Of a stretch of 64,000 bases of DNA, positions 45,697-57,331 are shown in pieces. The notes under the pieces are model-generated. The model saw nothing but the letters and a program-made list of their open reading frames with translations. It was not told where the DNA came from and made no database searches. Origin of the DNA: Cheiracanthium punctorium (taxonomy: Eukaryota > Arthropoda > Arachnida > Araneae > Cheiracanthiidae); the NCBI GenBank assembly GCA_038373885.1, contig JAWZYV010002511.1:279060-343059 (forward strand), written 5' to 3'. The position numbers and the translations under genes were made by a program. How positions within the stretch are numbered: position 1 is the first letter of the stretch; each line of letters starts with the position of its first letter.

Positions 45697-46342
45697 AATC
45701 TGAAATCAAAGAAACAGATAGTTAAACGTTACTTTGAAATGCTATATCACAGTTGCTAACATGTATGGAATATGGAATGCAAACACTTTAGTCATTTTTG
45801 TAAATATTTCTTGAAATGACAAATAATTGCAAATTTTTGCTATTTTTTAACGCTAAAATTCTCTTTACAAATGTGGTTAGTTATTTTCCTACATATTGGT
45901 ATGCTATATCAATATAGAGCATTTTGAAGAATTAAAAATAAGTTTAAATTAACTTATACAAATGTAAGTTTGAATTATTTTCATTGTTCATACTTTATAA
46001 TTAAAAAAATTATTTAACTTCTGATTTTTTTTTATCCTTTGTAATTTTATTTTAAAACTACAAAAGTGTAAGATGTAAGATTTTTGGGCCCTAAAATCTG
46101 TAGGCCCTGGGCAGTTGCCCCGTTTGCCCTGCCGGTAATATGGCACTGGTAATAAAATAAAACACATCTTTTACGAACTTTCAGCAAATTTGAGGAACGC
46201 TAGACAATTAATGTCCATTCTCTTTCACAGATGGCGCCATCAGCGCACCTTCGAAAGCTAAAATCAAGCTAAAGTCAAGCTTGTATTAATACGTCAAATT
46301 CAAGGAAATTTCAAGCTTCATTTAAGCTTATGTGCTGTCTGG

Positions 46343-47403
46343 GGTGCCCCTCATGGGAGGTAAAAGAAATGTGCAAAAATATGTGTATTTGTGTATAATG
46401 CAGAAAGAAGCAATATATGTTCAGGGACTAGAATGTAGGGGGGGGGGGTTGACCTTGTAATGGTTGAGAACGGTTCATAACATATTTAGTATACTAATGC
46501 ATGATCCAGAACTTACAATGAAAAAACGAAAATTAGCATGTGCTTTAATAAAAATTTCGCTGTTTGAGAAAAGATGTAAATCTCACGTGACTAGAATCTA
46601 TAAATAAAGCATTTCATCTGCCATTGTCACTGTATGTTTTACAGTGTATAATAATAATGCATTGCTATTATTACTATATATAACGACTTCATTCTTTGTT
46701 CCTTAGCCATTTGACGAATCTAGGTGGGGCACTTTTGGAATGTCCACAACTGGTGCATCAAAATTTTGCTATGCCCACTTCTGGTGCATAAAAGGGACCC
46801 AACATTTATTTATTTTTTAAATGTATCACAATTATTTTGCTATTTTAGATGATTATTACTTCAGATATGAGTATTAACAAACATAAAACAGTATAGATTA
46901 ACAAAACTGCTGTAAAGTTAAGATGATAATTGAGGAAATATCTTTAAATGGCCCTCTACTGGAGCATTTACCTTAATATATTAAAAACACCGAAAACTAG
47001 GTCCCATTAAAATAAATAGTAGATCATAACTCGTTTAAAAGTGCTGGTAATATGAAGGAGTCTTGTTTTAGTCGACTGTTTGCCAACAGCCATCAAAACA
47101 AGCGGTCAGCGATGAAGGAATGAAATGAATTCCACATCCCTATCAAGTTCCCATCACCGAAACTTGAATGCTCTTACCGTCCTAGTCCATATATTTACAT
47201 TGTATAATACTTGTAAAATCAATATTCACAGTTTCCTTTTCATCTTTGAAGGAAACATTTGAAAAATTATTACATTTTGAATAAAACAAAATCCATTATT
47301 CTAAAATGTACTGTAAATTCAATCGTGTCTAATGTGTGTCATGCGATAGGAATATTTTATCATTCAAATGCAGTGAATTGAATTGAAAAACTAGTTTAAT
47401 ATT
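46343..47403. other. AT-rich DNA without a gene
   Basis: A short duplicated phrase (CACAACTGGTGCAT / CCACTTCTGGTGCAT) lies at 46745-46790 and a G-run at 46438-46448. Nothing else. Confidence 0.5.
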
Positions 47404-47404
47404 A

Positions 47405-48600
47405 CACTCTATAACAAAAAAATCCACGCCCCGAGAAAGAGTCGCCCAATTGTAATGAAATTTCGTATGCAAAGACATTCGGACCGAACATGAAATGATT
47501 AAACTCTGAAGTCCAAAGAATAAATAGTGGAAGCTCTAGCTCTAGGGCATCGGAACTGCGATTTCAGCAGGTGCATATAAGGAGCAGTTCTCAATCTGAT
47601 GGTTAAAATTTCTGTTGCATTTCGACTGCGATATCTTATGTCGGCTATAACAATGCCTCGCCGAAGGATTCGTGCGCATTACGAGCAGAAGTCGGAATTT
47701 GAAAGAGGTCGTGCGATCGGACTGAAAGAGGCTGGTTGGACGAATCGAAGAATCGCTCGAAATCTGCGTCGAAACGGTGCGGCTATTAGACGATGCTGGA
47801 AAGAGTGGGTCAACAACTGGGGTATCTTCCTCAAAATGGTAGCTGTCAACCAAGGGTCACAACAGAACAGGAGGATAGAGCGATTGTCAGAGCGGCTGTC
47901 ACATCACCGGATTCGTCGCTATCAACTATCCACCGTGTGACCCGTACACATGTGTACAACATGACCCTCCACAGACGATTGAGTGAGCGGAATCTACGCT
48001 TGCGCCGACCGTTACGCCGGTTCTCTCTCATGCCCGTACACCGTCAAGTCCTATTACTGTGGTGCCGGGCTCGATCAGCGTGGAACTGCGGTGACTGCGC
48101 GCGTATAGTCTTTAGTGACGAGTCCCGTTTCCAACTGTGTCCTGACGACAACCGCAGACTTTTCTGGAGACGTCCAGGGCAGAGGGGGGGATCCTGCCCT
48201 GACTTTCGCAAGCCACGCAGGCCCACTAAAAGGTGTTATGGTCTGGACCCCTTTAATAGTCATTTCTAGCACATTGACAGCACAGCGGTACGTTGACGAC
48301 ATCCTACAACCGGCTGTGTTACCGCTCCTTTTGCGACACCCTGGACTTACTTTTCAACACGATAATGCCCGGCCGCATACGCAAGTGCTGCTATGAATTG
48401 TCTTCAAGCTTTCACTGTACTTCCTTGGACAGATTGGTCACCTGGATCTCTCTCCCATAGAGCATATTTGGGACGTTATGTGAAGGCAATAGCAACCATC
48501 TCAAAATATTGCCGATTTAGTCCAACAGTTGGCGACAATTTGACGAAATTTCATTGTTTTGTTTTATGTTTGGAACTTCTATTTTAGTTTGGTTTTTAAT
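47405..48600 (+). mobile_element. Tc1-like transposon, decayed, right end missing
   Basis: The left terminus CACTCTATAACAAAAAAATC follows a TA. The transposase pseudogene follows on the plus strand. The complementary right terminus (GATTTTTTTGTTATAGAGTG) is not found before 48.7 kb, so the element is truncated or its right end has diverged. Confidence 0.7.
47653..48560 (+). pseudogene. Tc1-family transposase, broken by frameshifts
   Basis: It begins MPRRRIRAHYEQKSEFERGR with a helix-turn-helix (GLKEAGWTNRRIARNL). The frame shifts at about 47815-47830 into ...TTEQEDRAIVRAAVTSPDSS. That frame contains the first catalytic region VFSDESRFQLCPDD (about 48108). It shifts again at about 48185-48200 into GVMVWTPL and FQHDNARPHTQVLL, the second Asp, followed by a stop. 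The third-acid region LSPIEHIWDVM (about 48448-48480) lies in yet another frame. At least three frameshifts and several stops make it inactive. It belongs to a different Tc1 lineage from the copy at 25.3-26.3 kb, as shown by its different N-terminus. Confidence 0.9.
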
Positions 48601-50176
48601 TGTTTTACGTTTCATTATCTAAATTTCCATTATATGAATTAAAAGTATGACCAGAAAATTTCACTGCATATATATAACAAATAACCCAAACATTGTTACA
48701 CGTAGCGTTTTTATTCGCGCAGTTACTTATTTCTAAATTTGCTTAAATAATTCAAATGTTTGGAACTGAGCTAATAAATCCGTGGTATTTTATAAAAAGT
48801 ATTTATCATAAAAGTGCTTACAAACTGAAAATTGGTTATCATTTGTGCAAAAAATGAAGTAATTGGATCTCCATTTTAAATAATGAAACAGTCAAGTCTC
48901 TCGCTATTACATCCATTTTCTCGTCCAGAAAACGCTCCTTCGTTTATAATGCCTTGTTTTCAATACTTCATCAAAAATTTAACATAACGTAAGAAATATT
49001 TCGACTATATTTTAATATATTCTTCTTCAAGTGAACATATACTTAAAGAACATTTTATTCGAATGACATGTTCGTCTGCTTATTAGAAAATTATGTCTGG
49101 ATATTCAACAAAATGCTTTGCTGCAAAAAATCTATAACATTTTTATAAACTATTTAAGGGATTTTCTCTTAAAGAACTTGTACACATTTGTTTCGTATTT
49201 CTTCCTGTACTAAATCAATATTTGCTTTATTCACTCAGCCACCGCAAGATGAACACAATCTCCACACAATGGAGATGGTATCATGGCTCCGGATTCTCTC
49301 GATCCCTTCTTTATTTATGTTACTTCGCCTCTTGATTTTATTCACTAACCTCTAGATATATAATTCTGTTTTGTCTTACTTCCAGCCATTAAGTGTTTGT
49401 TTTTCTTCCCTGTCTTTGCTTATACTATCCGCTGAAGTAGTTTACTTTGAACTATACCGATATTATCTTTTAAGGCATTAAAATTTTAAACAAGAAACAA
49501 AAGTATAATAGTACAACATAAGCTAACAATAATATTTATGAAGATACGTGTTATCACGTAATTGTAAATTTTTAAATTAATTTTTCTCCGCCTTGAAAAT
49601 GACATACGAACCAAGTGGCTATATTTTTTTCTTTCACGAAAATAAAATTTTAGTCTTTTTATGGATGCATATTTTACAAATAAAATAAAAATTATACTAC
49701 CTCACTTATTACTGCCAACTGGTTATTCTAAAATGCCACAAGAAATGAATCTCTACAAAGTGAAGCATTATTCCTTTGGGAGATTTTCCAGTAAAACTTT
49801 GTTAAAGCAAAAATATCTGAAATGTATCTAAAATTAGTGTAAGATAATGAAAAGGTGAAAAGTAAAACAATCAAGCACGTTTAACCGGAATCCTCACGAA
49901 AGAAAAACATAACTTTTTAACTGAAATTCAGTCAAACTTTTTAGCACCAATGTTTTTACCTCTTTGTCTTAATTGTGCGTCGTGCGCTAATACTTCAATT
50001 AACTGACACCTCTTCCAATGGCAATGGTTCTTCAAGAGTAGTCAATGTGAAGCTCTTTTGTCTGTTTGGACATTTTCTTCAGTTTAACTTTTCAAGAGCC
50101 CGCTCTCCTTATACGCTGATAAAAGATTTTTCATCAAGAAAAAATCCGTTTGAATGCGCTCAATGACTTCAGCAAA
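48601..50176. other. AT-rich DNA without a gene
   Basis: Nothing recognisable. A 63-codon frame at 49975 has no motif. Confidence 0.5.
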
Positions 50177-50361
50177 GTTGCCAACTGCTCCGGGATATAA
50201 TTAACCGCTTTTTGTAAATAGCACTTCTTTTCAATCATTTTTTGAGCTCACTTTGCAATAATGAACCGACAAGTTTAGCTCCGAAAGTTTGCTATAAATT
50301 AAGTGAAAAATTACTCTTTTAAAAAGTAGTTAATTATATAACGGAATCGCTCCCAACTCTG
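50177..50361. mobile_element. PalA hairpin MITE
   Basis: The left arm GTTGCCAACTGCTCCGGGAT, TATAATTAACCGCTTTTTG and the right arm AAAAAGTAGTTAATTATATA, ACGGAATCGCTCCCAACTC are present; the centre is diverged. Confidence 0.75.
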
Positions 50362-50384
50362 GACATCAGCAGCATCCAATAACA

Positions 50385-50542
50385 TAGCTGCCAACCGTTC
50401 CGTTTTTATCGGAAAATTTCCCACCACTAATTTTTCCTTAGCAGTTTAAGCTTAAAATAAGTCCATATTTTTAATTTAAAATGAAACTGTTCAAAAATAG
50501 TGGTGGAAAATGTTCCGATAAAAACGGAACGGTTAGCAGCTA
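50385..50542. mobile_element. PalA-related hairpin MITE (158 bp), well preserved
   Basis: The arms TAGCTGCCAACCGTTCCGTT, TTTATCGGAAAATTTCCCAC and their complement (GTGGTGGAAAATGTTCCGAT, AAAAACGGAACGG, TTAGCAGCTA) are long and nearly perfect. It has the same outer TAGCTGCC as PalA but a different inner arm, defining a second subfamily with 30852-31012 and 12318-12387. Confidence 0.8.
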
Positions 50543-52042
50543 TGCAATAAGCAGAAGCCTAAATCATGTCCAAGTTTCTTAACCACTGCTGAGATAGAAT
50601 CCATTTGAAATTGCGAAAATCATAAACGCAAAGAGGCGAAACCAATTTCTACAGATTTTTGACTATTTTAAACTCGTTTCATTCTATGGATGACGGATAG
50701 CTTTTCAGAAACTGCAAATTTTCTAACTGCATTATTGTAAATCAGTCAGTACCAATTGAAACTTATTCAGATTTCTAAGCATATAGAGTCGAAGCTCGTT
50801 TTTACTATCACTTGGCGATTTTAGGAACTTTCGGAGAGTCCCGAATAGACTCTAGACTATTTTGTGATTCGATTTTATTTGAGTGGTCCGTACGGGTTCT
50901 TAAAAATGTCATCGAAAATATAGCAGAGTCTGTATTGAGTGAAGCCGCATTAAGCCAGGTGTTATTGTGACATATTACAAGTTTTTTATTTGGAGGTTTA
51001 AGATTTCCTAGCTTTCTTTTAGATAGTCTGCAAATATGATATTATTCAGTTTTTTCTTAATTTAAAGCAATACTATCCTTTTTCTGACGACAGAATGTTA
51101 ATGATCTCACTACTACACGACAGCAACATTCTATTCAGAGTTGCCATGCACTAGGAAATATCATTAAATACTTTTCGGCTTAGGGTATAGCAAAATTATT
51201 TAATTGAACGCGATAACCTAGCACAGCTTTGAAAAAAATTATTTTAAAAAATTACTGTTTACAGAAAGTTGTTATTTAGTCACCTGTAGTAAAATATATG
51301 CAGATGAGATAGTGTTGAAAAGTGTTTTATAGTCGATGTGTGCGGTATCATTTACCTTTATGGTTTGTTTATGAGATTAATTGTTGCAGCAGGTTTTTAA
51401 AATAATTCCCATAATTCATTTCAGAAGCAAAAATCGATCAACGCATGTAGTAGAAACTAGGTTGCTACAGCAACTTAACTTTGTATATAACTTTAACTTA
51501 CTTGGCATATATCTTAAACAAAAGATTTGTGCTAAAAGCTACAACTAGCCATAAATATTTTACTTAATTTAATATACATCATTCATTTCGATCTTTCATG
51601 TGCAAGAATCGTTTTAAGTAACTGCAAAAGAGAAAAGCTATCTTCTAAAATTGAATTCGCTCAGCCTTTTTCATGTCACTTTTGGATCGTCTGACGTCAC
51701 TGACCAAACGAAACCCGACATTTGCACGGGATTTATGTGATAGTGGATAAAATTTCAGAAGATTTATTGGAAAACTTGAAAGCTCTTATTCCATTACGAA
51801 AGAGGAAGGCAATTTTCTGCCGTTATAGGTAGATCTTTAGCAAATTTTGTCGAAACATGTTGAAACTATCGAACCATTACTTTTGAGAAATATTTTTATT
51901 AAAAACCAGATTTATAAAATGTCTAAAGGAAAGACTTCATTCAATAACTGACATTTGTTGTAGGATAGTAAATAGATTTTAGGACAATAATAAATATTTT
52001 TGTGCTATGTTAACCCTTTCAGTCCCAGTAATACGGAATGCA
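50543..52042. other. AT-rich DNA with one degraded PalA copy
   Basis: A very diverged PalA (AGTTGCCATGCACTAGGAAA ... AATTACTGTTTACAGAAAG) lies at about 51139-51300. No gene was found. Confidence 0.5.
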
Positions 52043-52220
52043 TATCTGCCAACATGTACAGAGTACAATTAACCGCTTTTTGTAAACACTAATTTTTTGT
52101 AAAAGATTTTTTCAGACTACTGATCCGCTACACTTCAAGCTTGAAAATTTTACAACCTTCTAAGCCAAAAATTATCTTTTACAGAAGGTCGTAATTATTC
52201 TGCGTACATGTTGGCAGCTG
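52043..52220. mobile_element. PalA hairpin MITE (178 bp)
   Basis: TATCTGCCAACATGTACAGA at the left and ACATGTTGGCAGCTG at the right. The inner arms are ACAATTAACCGCTTTTTGTA and a diverged partner. Confidence 0.78.
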
Positions 52221-52617
52221 TGCAAATAAAATCATAACATCCACAAATTTGTTTCAGGCTTCTTCTGTTTTTGAAATATATCTGTATTGCACTGTACTGT
52301 GTACTAAGGCACTGCCTCCTAGATCAACACCTCCTAGACAGAGATGGCGTGAGAACAGAAACTTTTACGTCATCTTTAGGTCTTCTAAGATGACGTCATC
52401 GCAGTTCCTATTTCACAAAGTAAAACTATTAAAATTTTCTGGTGAAGGACACAAATTTTACAAAATATCTTAAGATGAAGATAAAAATTAAAATACCTTT
52501 CTGATAAAAAATAATTTATTATGATCGATTTCTATATCGGATTATATAATAAATGATAGTTAAATTTTATTATTTGTCGTAAAATAAAATTTTCTATCTT
52601 GAATCATTAAAATGTTT

Positions 52618-53008
52618 GAAGTGGCAGATGATAACTTTTTGCCCTTCTCATTGTACATGTGTGTAATCACGATTGAACACAACTTTTCCCAACATAACAC
52701 TTTATTAAAACGAAAACATAAAACAGATAAAACACAAACTGGCACCTTGTGCCGAATACAAAAAGGGGACTATACCCCAGGCGTAGTAACTCGCTACATA
52801 CGTTAGTAACTAGCTACAGACCTTATATAGTGTCGCTGTTCACATAGCAACACGGTTCACATTAGCATATCTCTGCTTTAGCATAAATCTGCTTTTGTGG
52901 AAAAAACTGGCCTGGTTACGAAAACCCTCTCGTGCATTCAAGTCGATTCTCTTGGAGACTCGTGTCCTGGAGGTGGAGAGGGACATAACGCAAAGTGCTG
53001 CCGCCGCA
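52618..53008 (-). repeat. 3' LTR of the gypsy element (391 bp)
   Basis: On the minus strand it starts TGCGGCGGCAGCACTTTGCG directly after the polypurine tract, which fixes its boundary at 53008. It contains a TATATAAGG promoter-like box (about 52823-52831) and a polyadenylation-type AATAAA (about 52703-52708). It ends ...CTGCCACTTC at 52618 rather than with a canonical CA. Confidence 0.85.
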
Positions 53009-53098
53009 GTACCCCCCTCCTAGTGGAAACGAACTTGCAGACGTTCCGGGGGTTTGCTGGTACGTCCTGCGCGTGTGACCGTAGTGTTTCCGGTCAGA

Positions 53099-54382
53099 TC
53101 AGCACCTTTTTACCTGTTGCTCGTTCAAAGTGAAAGCAGGCTTCAATCGATCAACGGTGACTATATTTTCCTGGCCTTTCATTAAAACTTTATAAAATTT
53201 ATTGGTTCTCATTAGCACAGGAAATGGTCCGTCGTACGGTGGACACAGCGGTGGTTTCATAGAGTCCTTACGGACATATACATCTTTAGAAGTAGCTAGT
53301 GGTTTGGGAATGAATATTTGTTCACGGCCGTGAGAAGACGTTGGTCGAGGTACTAGGTGCTCCATCTGCTGCTTTAGTTGTCGAATGAAGTCTGGAACAT
53401 TAATATCTGTTGCAGAGGGCTGGAAAAATTCTCCAGGGAGTCGAAGCGAAATGCCGTATACCAGCTCAGCTGTGGTTGCTCTCAACTCTTCTTTATAGAC
53501 GGACCGAAGTCCTAATAGAACAGTAGGCAATTTTTCCAACCATTGGTCGGTCAGACAGGCTTTCAACGCAGTTTTCAACCCTCTATTCCAGTTCTCTATA
53601 AGGCCATTGGCCTGTGGATGATAAGCAGCACTACGATTTCTTTTTATTCCAAATAAATGTAAAAGAGAATTAAACAAGCAAGATTCAAATTGCCGACCCT
53701 GGTCGGTTGTAATAGTTGTGGGTACGCCAAACCTTGCTACCCAGTTTTCGTAAAACGCTCTAGCAACAGTGTCGCTGGCTATGTTAGTGACGGGTACTGC
53801 TTCAACCCAACGTGTAAATCTGTCGATCATTGTAACTAAATATTAAAAATTTTTGTTTACGGGTAAAGGACCGACTAGATCTATGTGTACGTGGTCAAAT
53901 CTATCTCTTGGAACAGTATAATTCTGTATTGGGGTTTTTGTATGTCTTTGCGTCTTAGTCAACTGACAAGGAATGCAACATTTCGTCCAAGTCCCCGAAT
54001 CCTTTTGAATGCCAGGCAAAATAAAACGAGAACTTAGCAACTTAGCTGTGGCCTTCATACCTGGGTGAGACAAGTTATGTAAATTGTCAAATACTTTCTT
54101 TCGAAAGGATTCTGGAATATACGGACGAATTTTGTCTGTAGATACCTCACAATACAAGGGAGTTTGAGTTTCTGGAATTGTCATTCGTTTAAATACTAAT
54201 TTAGTGTGTGTACTGATTAGTTTTTCAAGTTCTTTGTCACCTTCTTGTGCCTTTGCGATTGCTGAGTAATCTAATGTACTCGGGAAGGTAATGGATTCGA
54301 CTCCAGAAAAGAAATCGGCAGGGATATTGTCGCGTCCCGGGTTGTTGCGAATGTCCGTACTAAACTGACCGATGTAGTCTCA
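53099..54382 (-). pseudogene. pol: Gypsy pol, second part: integrase
   Basis: This frame continues the polyprotein after a deletion and frameshift at about 54375-54390. It begins near TDIRNNPGRDNIPADFFSG (tail of RNase H and connector). It then has the integrase zinc-binding region (HNLSHPGMKATAKLL ... CCIPCQ), the catalytic core with D in HVHIDLVGP and D in TITTDQGRQFES, and the Glu in GLIENWNRGLK, followed by a C-terminal domain ending VKRC. Integrase joins the element's DNA ends to host DNA. A TAA at 53843-53845 falls in frame between the first Asp region and YLVTMIDRFTRWVEA, so at least two lesions separate this part from the upstream pol. Confidence 0.9.
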
Positions 54383-56122
54383 GTTGCCTAGGAGACCATT
54401 TATCTCCCTTCTGATTAAAGGCGAAGGTGATTGGTTTATGATCCGTGAAAACCGTAAAAACACGGCCCTCGAGAAAGTGCTTAAAATACTTGATAGATGC
54501 GTAGATAGCGTACAATTCTCTGCCATAAGTAGACCATTTCTGCTGTGCAGGTGGGAGCTTAGCAGAATAAAATGCTAAGGGCTCGATTACTTGTGCATCC
54601 TGCTTTAAGCTGATCTGGTGGAGAGAACTGCCTATAGATGTACTACTTGCATCGGTGCATAAGCAAAGCTGTGCGTCTGGGTTGGGATGTACCAATAATG
54701 CCGCGTTAGCTAGCGATTCCTTACACTTTGTGAAGGCTTCTAGTGTTTCGGTTGTCCACGAAATAACCTTTTTGCTATTATTTTTATAGCCTTTTAAAAG
54801 CTCATTTAGAGGCGCTTGTAATTTAGCAGCCTGCGGGACATTCCGTCTGTAAAAGTTCAAGAGTCCCAAGAAGCGTTTTAAACCTTTACATGTTAGGGGT
54901 TGTTCGACGTCTAAAATTGGTTTAACTTTGCTAGGCAGCGGTTTTATGCCGTGTTCGTTAACCAAGTAACCTAAGAATGGTAGTTCAGTGACCCCAAAAA
55001 TGCTTTTAGACAAATTGATTCTAATGCCGTATTTGTTTAGTCTTTTAAGCAGAGTTTCGAGATGAGTCATGTGCTCTTTCTCATTTGAACTGGCTATTAA
55101 AATGTCGTCTAAGTAAGCAAATGTAAAGTTTAAGTCTTGTAGGACCTCAGATATGAACCTTTGGAAAGTTTGAGCTGCATTACACAAACCAAAGGGAAGG
55201 AATTTGAATTCCCATAAGCCGAAAGGTGTGGTAATAGCGGTTTTTTGAATGTCGTCTTTGTGCACTGGGATTTGCTGGTATGCACGGATGAGGTCGATTT
55301 TGGAAAATATTTTTTTCCCGTAAAGTTCATTAGCAAAATCATGTATATGGGGAAGGGGATATCTGTCAGGAATAGTAATTTTATTTAAAGCTCTGTAATC
55401 GCCAGTCGGACGAAAATCAGTACTATTGGGTTTTGGGACCATGTGTAAAGGGCTGGCCCAACACGAGTTACTAGGTCTACAGATTCCCTTTTCTTGCATG
55501 TATTGAAATTCCTGTTTAGCTATTTTTAATTTCAATGGATTTAAACGCCGTGACCGTGCGAATACAGGTTGTCCTATTGTTTCAATTTTATGCACTGTAT
55601 TGTGCTTTACTTTCATATTAGAAGGGTACGGTTTAAGTATGTCGGGAAATTTTCGTAAAATATTTTTAATTTTTAAATCCTTAGCAAGTAGACTAACGTT
55701 AGACGAACTCTCGTTGCAAGCGGAACCTAGAGCTGTCTTGGACGAACTTGGATCGCGTAAACAAAGCCTTTTCAGATCAATTAATAAGCCAAAGTGTTTT
55801 ATAAAATCAGCACCAATTATTGGTCTGCTAATGTCTGCGACAACAAACGGCCACTGAAAAGACCGGTTTAACGCAAGATCGAGTTTTACTAATTTAGTTC
55901 CGTAGACTTTGATACGAGATCCATCAGCAGAATACAATATAATTTTTTTAGGTCCATTATACTGAGTATTTTTGGCTCTGGGTAAAACGCAGATATCACT
56001 GCCACTATCAATTAGATATTCAACCCCAGATATTTTATCTCTAATAAAAAGACAGCGACTTATAACGTCCTTGTACGTATAGTCACATTGCGCCGTATAA
56101 TGCGACCGGCCCTCTAGTTTTT
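54360..56122 (-). pseudogene. pol: Gypsy pol, first part: protease, reverse transcriptase, RNase H
   Basis: It is read in the -1 frame relative to gag. The aspartic protease site [12 protein letters not shown] (about 55990-56025) cleaves the polyprotein. Reverse transcriptase motifs are [34 protein letters not shown] and the catalytic YLDDILIAS (YxDD at 55104-55115). RNase H motifs are [28 protein letters not shown] and [12 protein letters not shown]. All the normal catalytic acids are visible. The frame is open from the gag junction to a stop at 54360-54362, just after RQLRL, where a small deletion shifts the reading frame into the integrase part. Confidence 0.93.
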
Positions 56123-56947
56123 TAAAGAGTTATAATTGCACGGCTCTAGACATTTGCGAGCACAATCTTTAAATTTTTTATGGTACCAGCACACCGTTTC
56201 AGAGGAGTAGGAGGGTGTTGACCGAGTAGAGGGTGTCACGCGGTGTGGGGGATTACGCTGAAATTTATTATTAATGAGTCTCGTACGACTAAGAGTGCGT
56301 GGTCTAAATTTATCTTTATCTTGCAAGACCTTGTCAATTTTTCGAGTTAGTTCTGTCAATTGTTTTTTTAATTCCTGCACCTCATTTTCCGAGTTAGTAG
56401 TATGAGTGTCTAGACTTTGTATTTCTGAACTAGAATTACCCGTGACTTCTACGATTTTATCTGCCATGAGAGCTAATGTATCTAAAGTACCCTCATATAC
56501 AGACAAGATAGCTTGAGTGTCCTTAGGCAATCTTTGTAGAAATAGAGTTTTTAAAAACTCGGTGTCTGTTTTATCGGGTGCTAAGTGCTTCATTTTCCTT
56601 AGTAGATGGGAAGGTTTTTCATCTCCTAATTCCGAAAGTAATTGCTTTACCTTTGTTTGTTCGGAATCCGTGAATTCGGCTAAAAACCGTTTTTTTAAGG
56701 TATCATACTTTAGAGTGGGGGGAGGTGTTAAAACTACATCACTTACATAACTTAAGATATCAGCATTTAGACTAGACACTATGTAATAAAATTTTGTAGA
56801 ATCTTCACTAATGTTCGCGATGTGAAATTGTGATTCTATATTAGCGAACCATAAATCTGGAAATTTTTCCCAAAAGGGTGGTAACTTGAGAGCTACGCGA
56901 CTAATGTCGCCGGTTTTCACCGCCTCTACAGACGTTTCACCATTCAT
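56114..56947 (-). CDS. gag: Gypsy gag protein
   Basis: The 277-residue frame starts at the ATG giving [40 protein letters not shown] is the typical capsid start of Ty3/gypsy gag, with a predicted coiled-coil-like [19 protein letters not shown] near residue 195. The C-terminal cluster [19 protein letters not shown] is the Cys-His arrangement of CsRn1-type elements, in place of a CCHC knuckle; it should bind the element RNA. Gag forms the cytoplasmic particle in which reverse transcription occurs. The frame is intact. It ends in TAG at 56114-56116, overlapped by slippery sequences that would move ribosomes into pol. The longer frame upstream lacks an ATG, so this start is preferred. Confidence 0.9.
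   Translation of the reverse strand: MNGETSVEAVKTGDISRVALKLPPFWEKFPDLWFANIESQFHIANISEDSTKFYYIVSSLNADILSYVSDVVLTPPPTLKYDTLKKRFLAEFTDSEQTKVKQLLSELGDEKPSHLLRKMKHLAPDKTDTEFLKTLFLQRLPKDTQAILSVYEGTLDTLALMADKIVEVTGNSSSEIQSLDTHTTNSENEVQELKKQLTELTRKIDKVLQDKDKFRPRTLSRTRLINNKFQRNPPHRVTPSTRSTPSYSSETVCWYHKKFKDCARKCLEPCNYNSLKN
56117..56126 (-). promoter_or_regulatory. Putative -1 ribosomal frameshift site between gag and pol
   Basis: On the minus strand the last gag codons are TCT TTA AAA AAC TAG. Both T TTA AAA and A AAA AAC are canonical -1 slippery heptamers in the gag frame, and the pol frame is exactly -1. No downstream pseudoknot was assessed. Confidence 0.7.
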
Positions 56948-57268
56948 TTTTAGAAAGCCTGACAGAGCAACCAATTAAATAGGGATGAAGAAAAATGTAT
57001 AAATGTTTGTTTAAAACTTGCCACCTGTCTGGTCCGTTGTCTTGAAATACTTGATGACGGTGCGCGCAGGAAAGTCGAAGCAGCAGACCAGAGGAAATCT
57101 TTACCCGTAGAGCACCGTTCTTTGCAATAGGGCGGCTCCAACAAACTCACCGAGGGCCAGCTTGACTGTAGATCTTGCCAAAGCTTCTGAAGAGGCTTGA
57201 CTTTGAACATCGATCGAACTTCCAGATTAGCACACTTTGTTTCTTACAGAAGATGGGTTTGTTCCTTT

Positions 57269-57279
57269 CCGGGTCACCA
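57269..57279 (-). other. Gypsy primer-binding site (tRNA-Trp type)
   Basis: TGGTGACCC on the minus strand, three bases inside the 5' LTR remnant, is complementary to the conserved 3' end of tRNA-Trp; the match then breaks down (GGAAAGG). Confidence 0.75.
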
Positions 57280-57282
57280 GAT

Positions 57283-57331
57283 GAAGTGACATAAAATCCA
57301 GAGGGACATAACGCAAAGTGCTGCCGCCGCA
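57283..57331 (-). repeat. 5' LTR remnant (49 bp), internally deleted
   Basis: It starts with the same 31 bases as the 3' LTR (TGCGGCGGCAGCACTTTGCG ...CCCTC) and ends ...CACTTC like it. About 340 bp between, including the TATA-like box and polyadenylation signal, is missing. The element therefore lacks its own 5' promoter. Confidence 0.8.

Larger units (their letters stand above)
44666..46342. mobile_element. Possible element with CAAGCTT-rich ends
   Basis: 44680-44740 carries several CAAGCTTGA/AAGCTT motifs, and 46245-46330 carries another set in both orientations. The outermost sequences CCCAGCTTGCATTAAGC and GCTTATGTGCTGTCTGGGG are loosely inverted. The body holds the second R2 copy and two palindromes. 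Boundaries are uncertain and no coding frame is visible. Confidence 0.35.
52618..57331 (-). mobile_element. Ty3/gypsy LTR retrotransposon, CsRn1-like (4,714 bp)
   Basis: It is inserted in PalB copy A with flanks TGTTT (52613-52617) and TGTCT (57332-57336), a 4-5 bp duplication. The order on the minus strand is: shortened 5' LTR, primer-binding site TGGTGACCC (complementary to the tRNA-Trp 3' end, as in the CsRn1 clade), gag, protease, reverse transcriptase, RNase H, integrase, polypurine tract (AGGAGGGGGG at about 53009-53022) and 3' LTR. There is no envelope gene. The pol part is damaged, so it is inactive on its own. Confidence 0.93.

Noticed and set aside
48115..48396. Independent gene on the plus strand
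   Set aside because: It is the shifted middle part of the Tc1-like transposase pseudogene.
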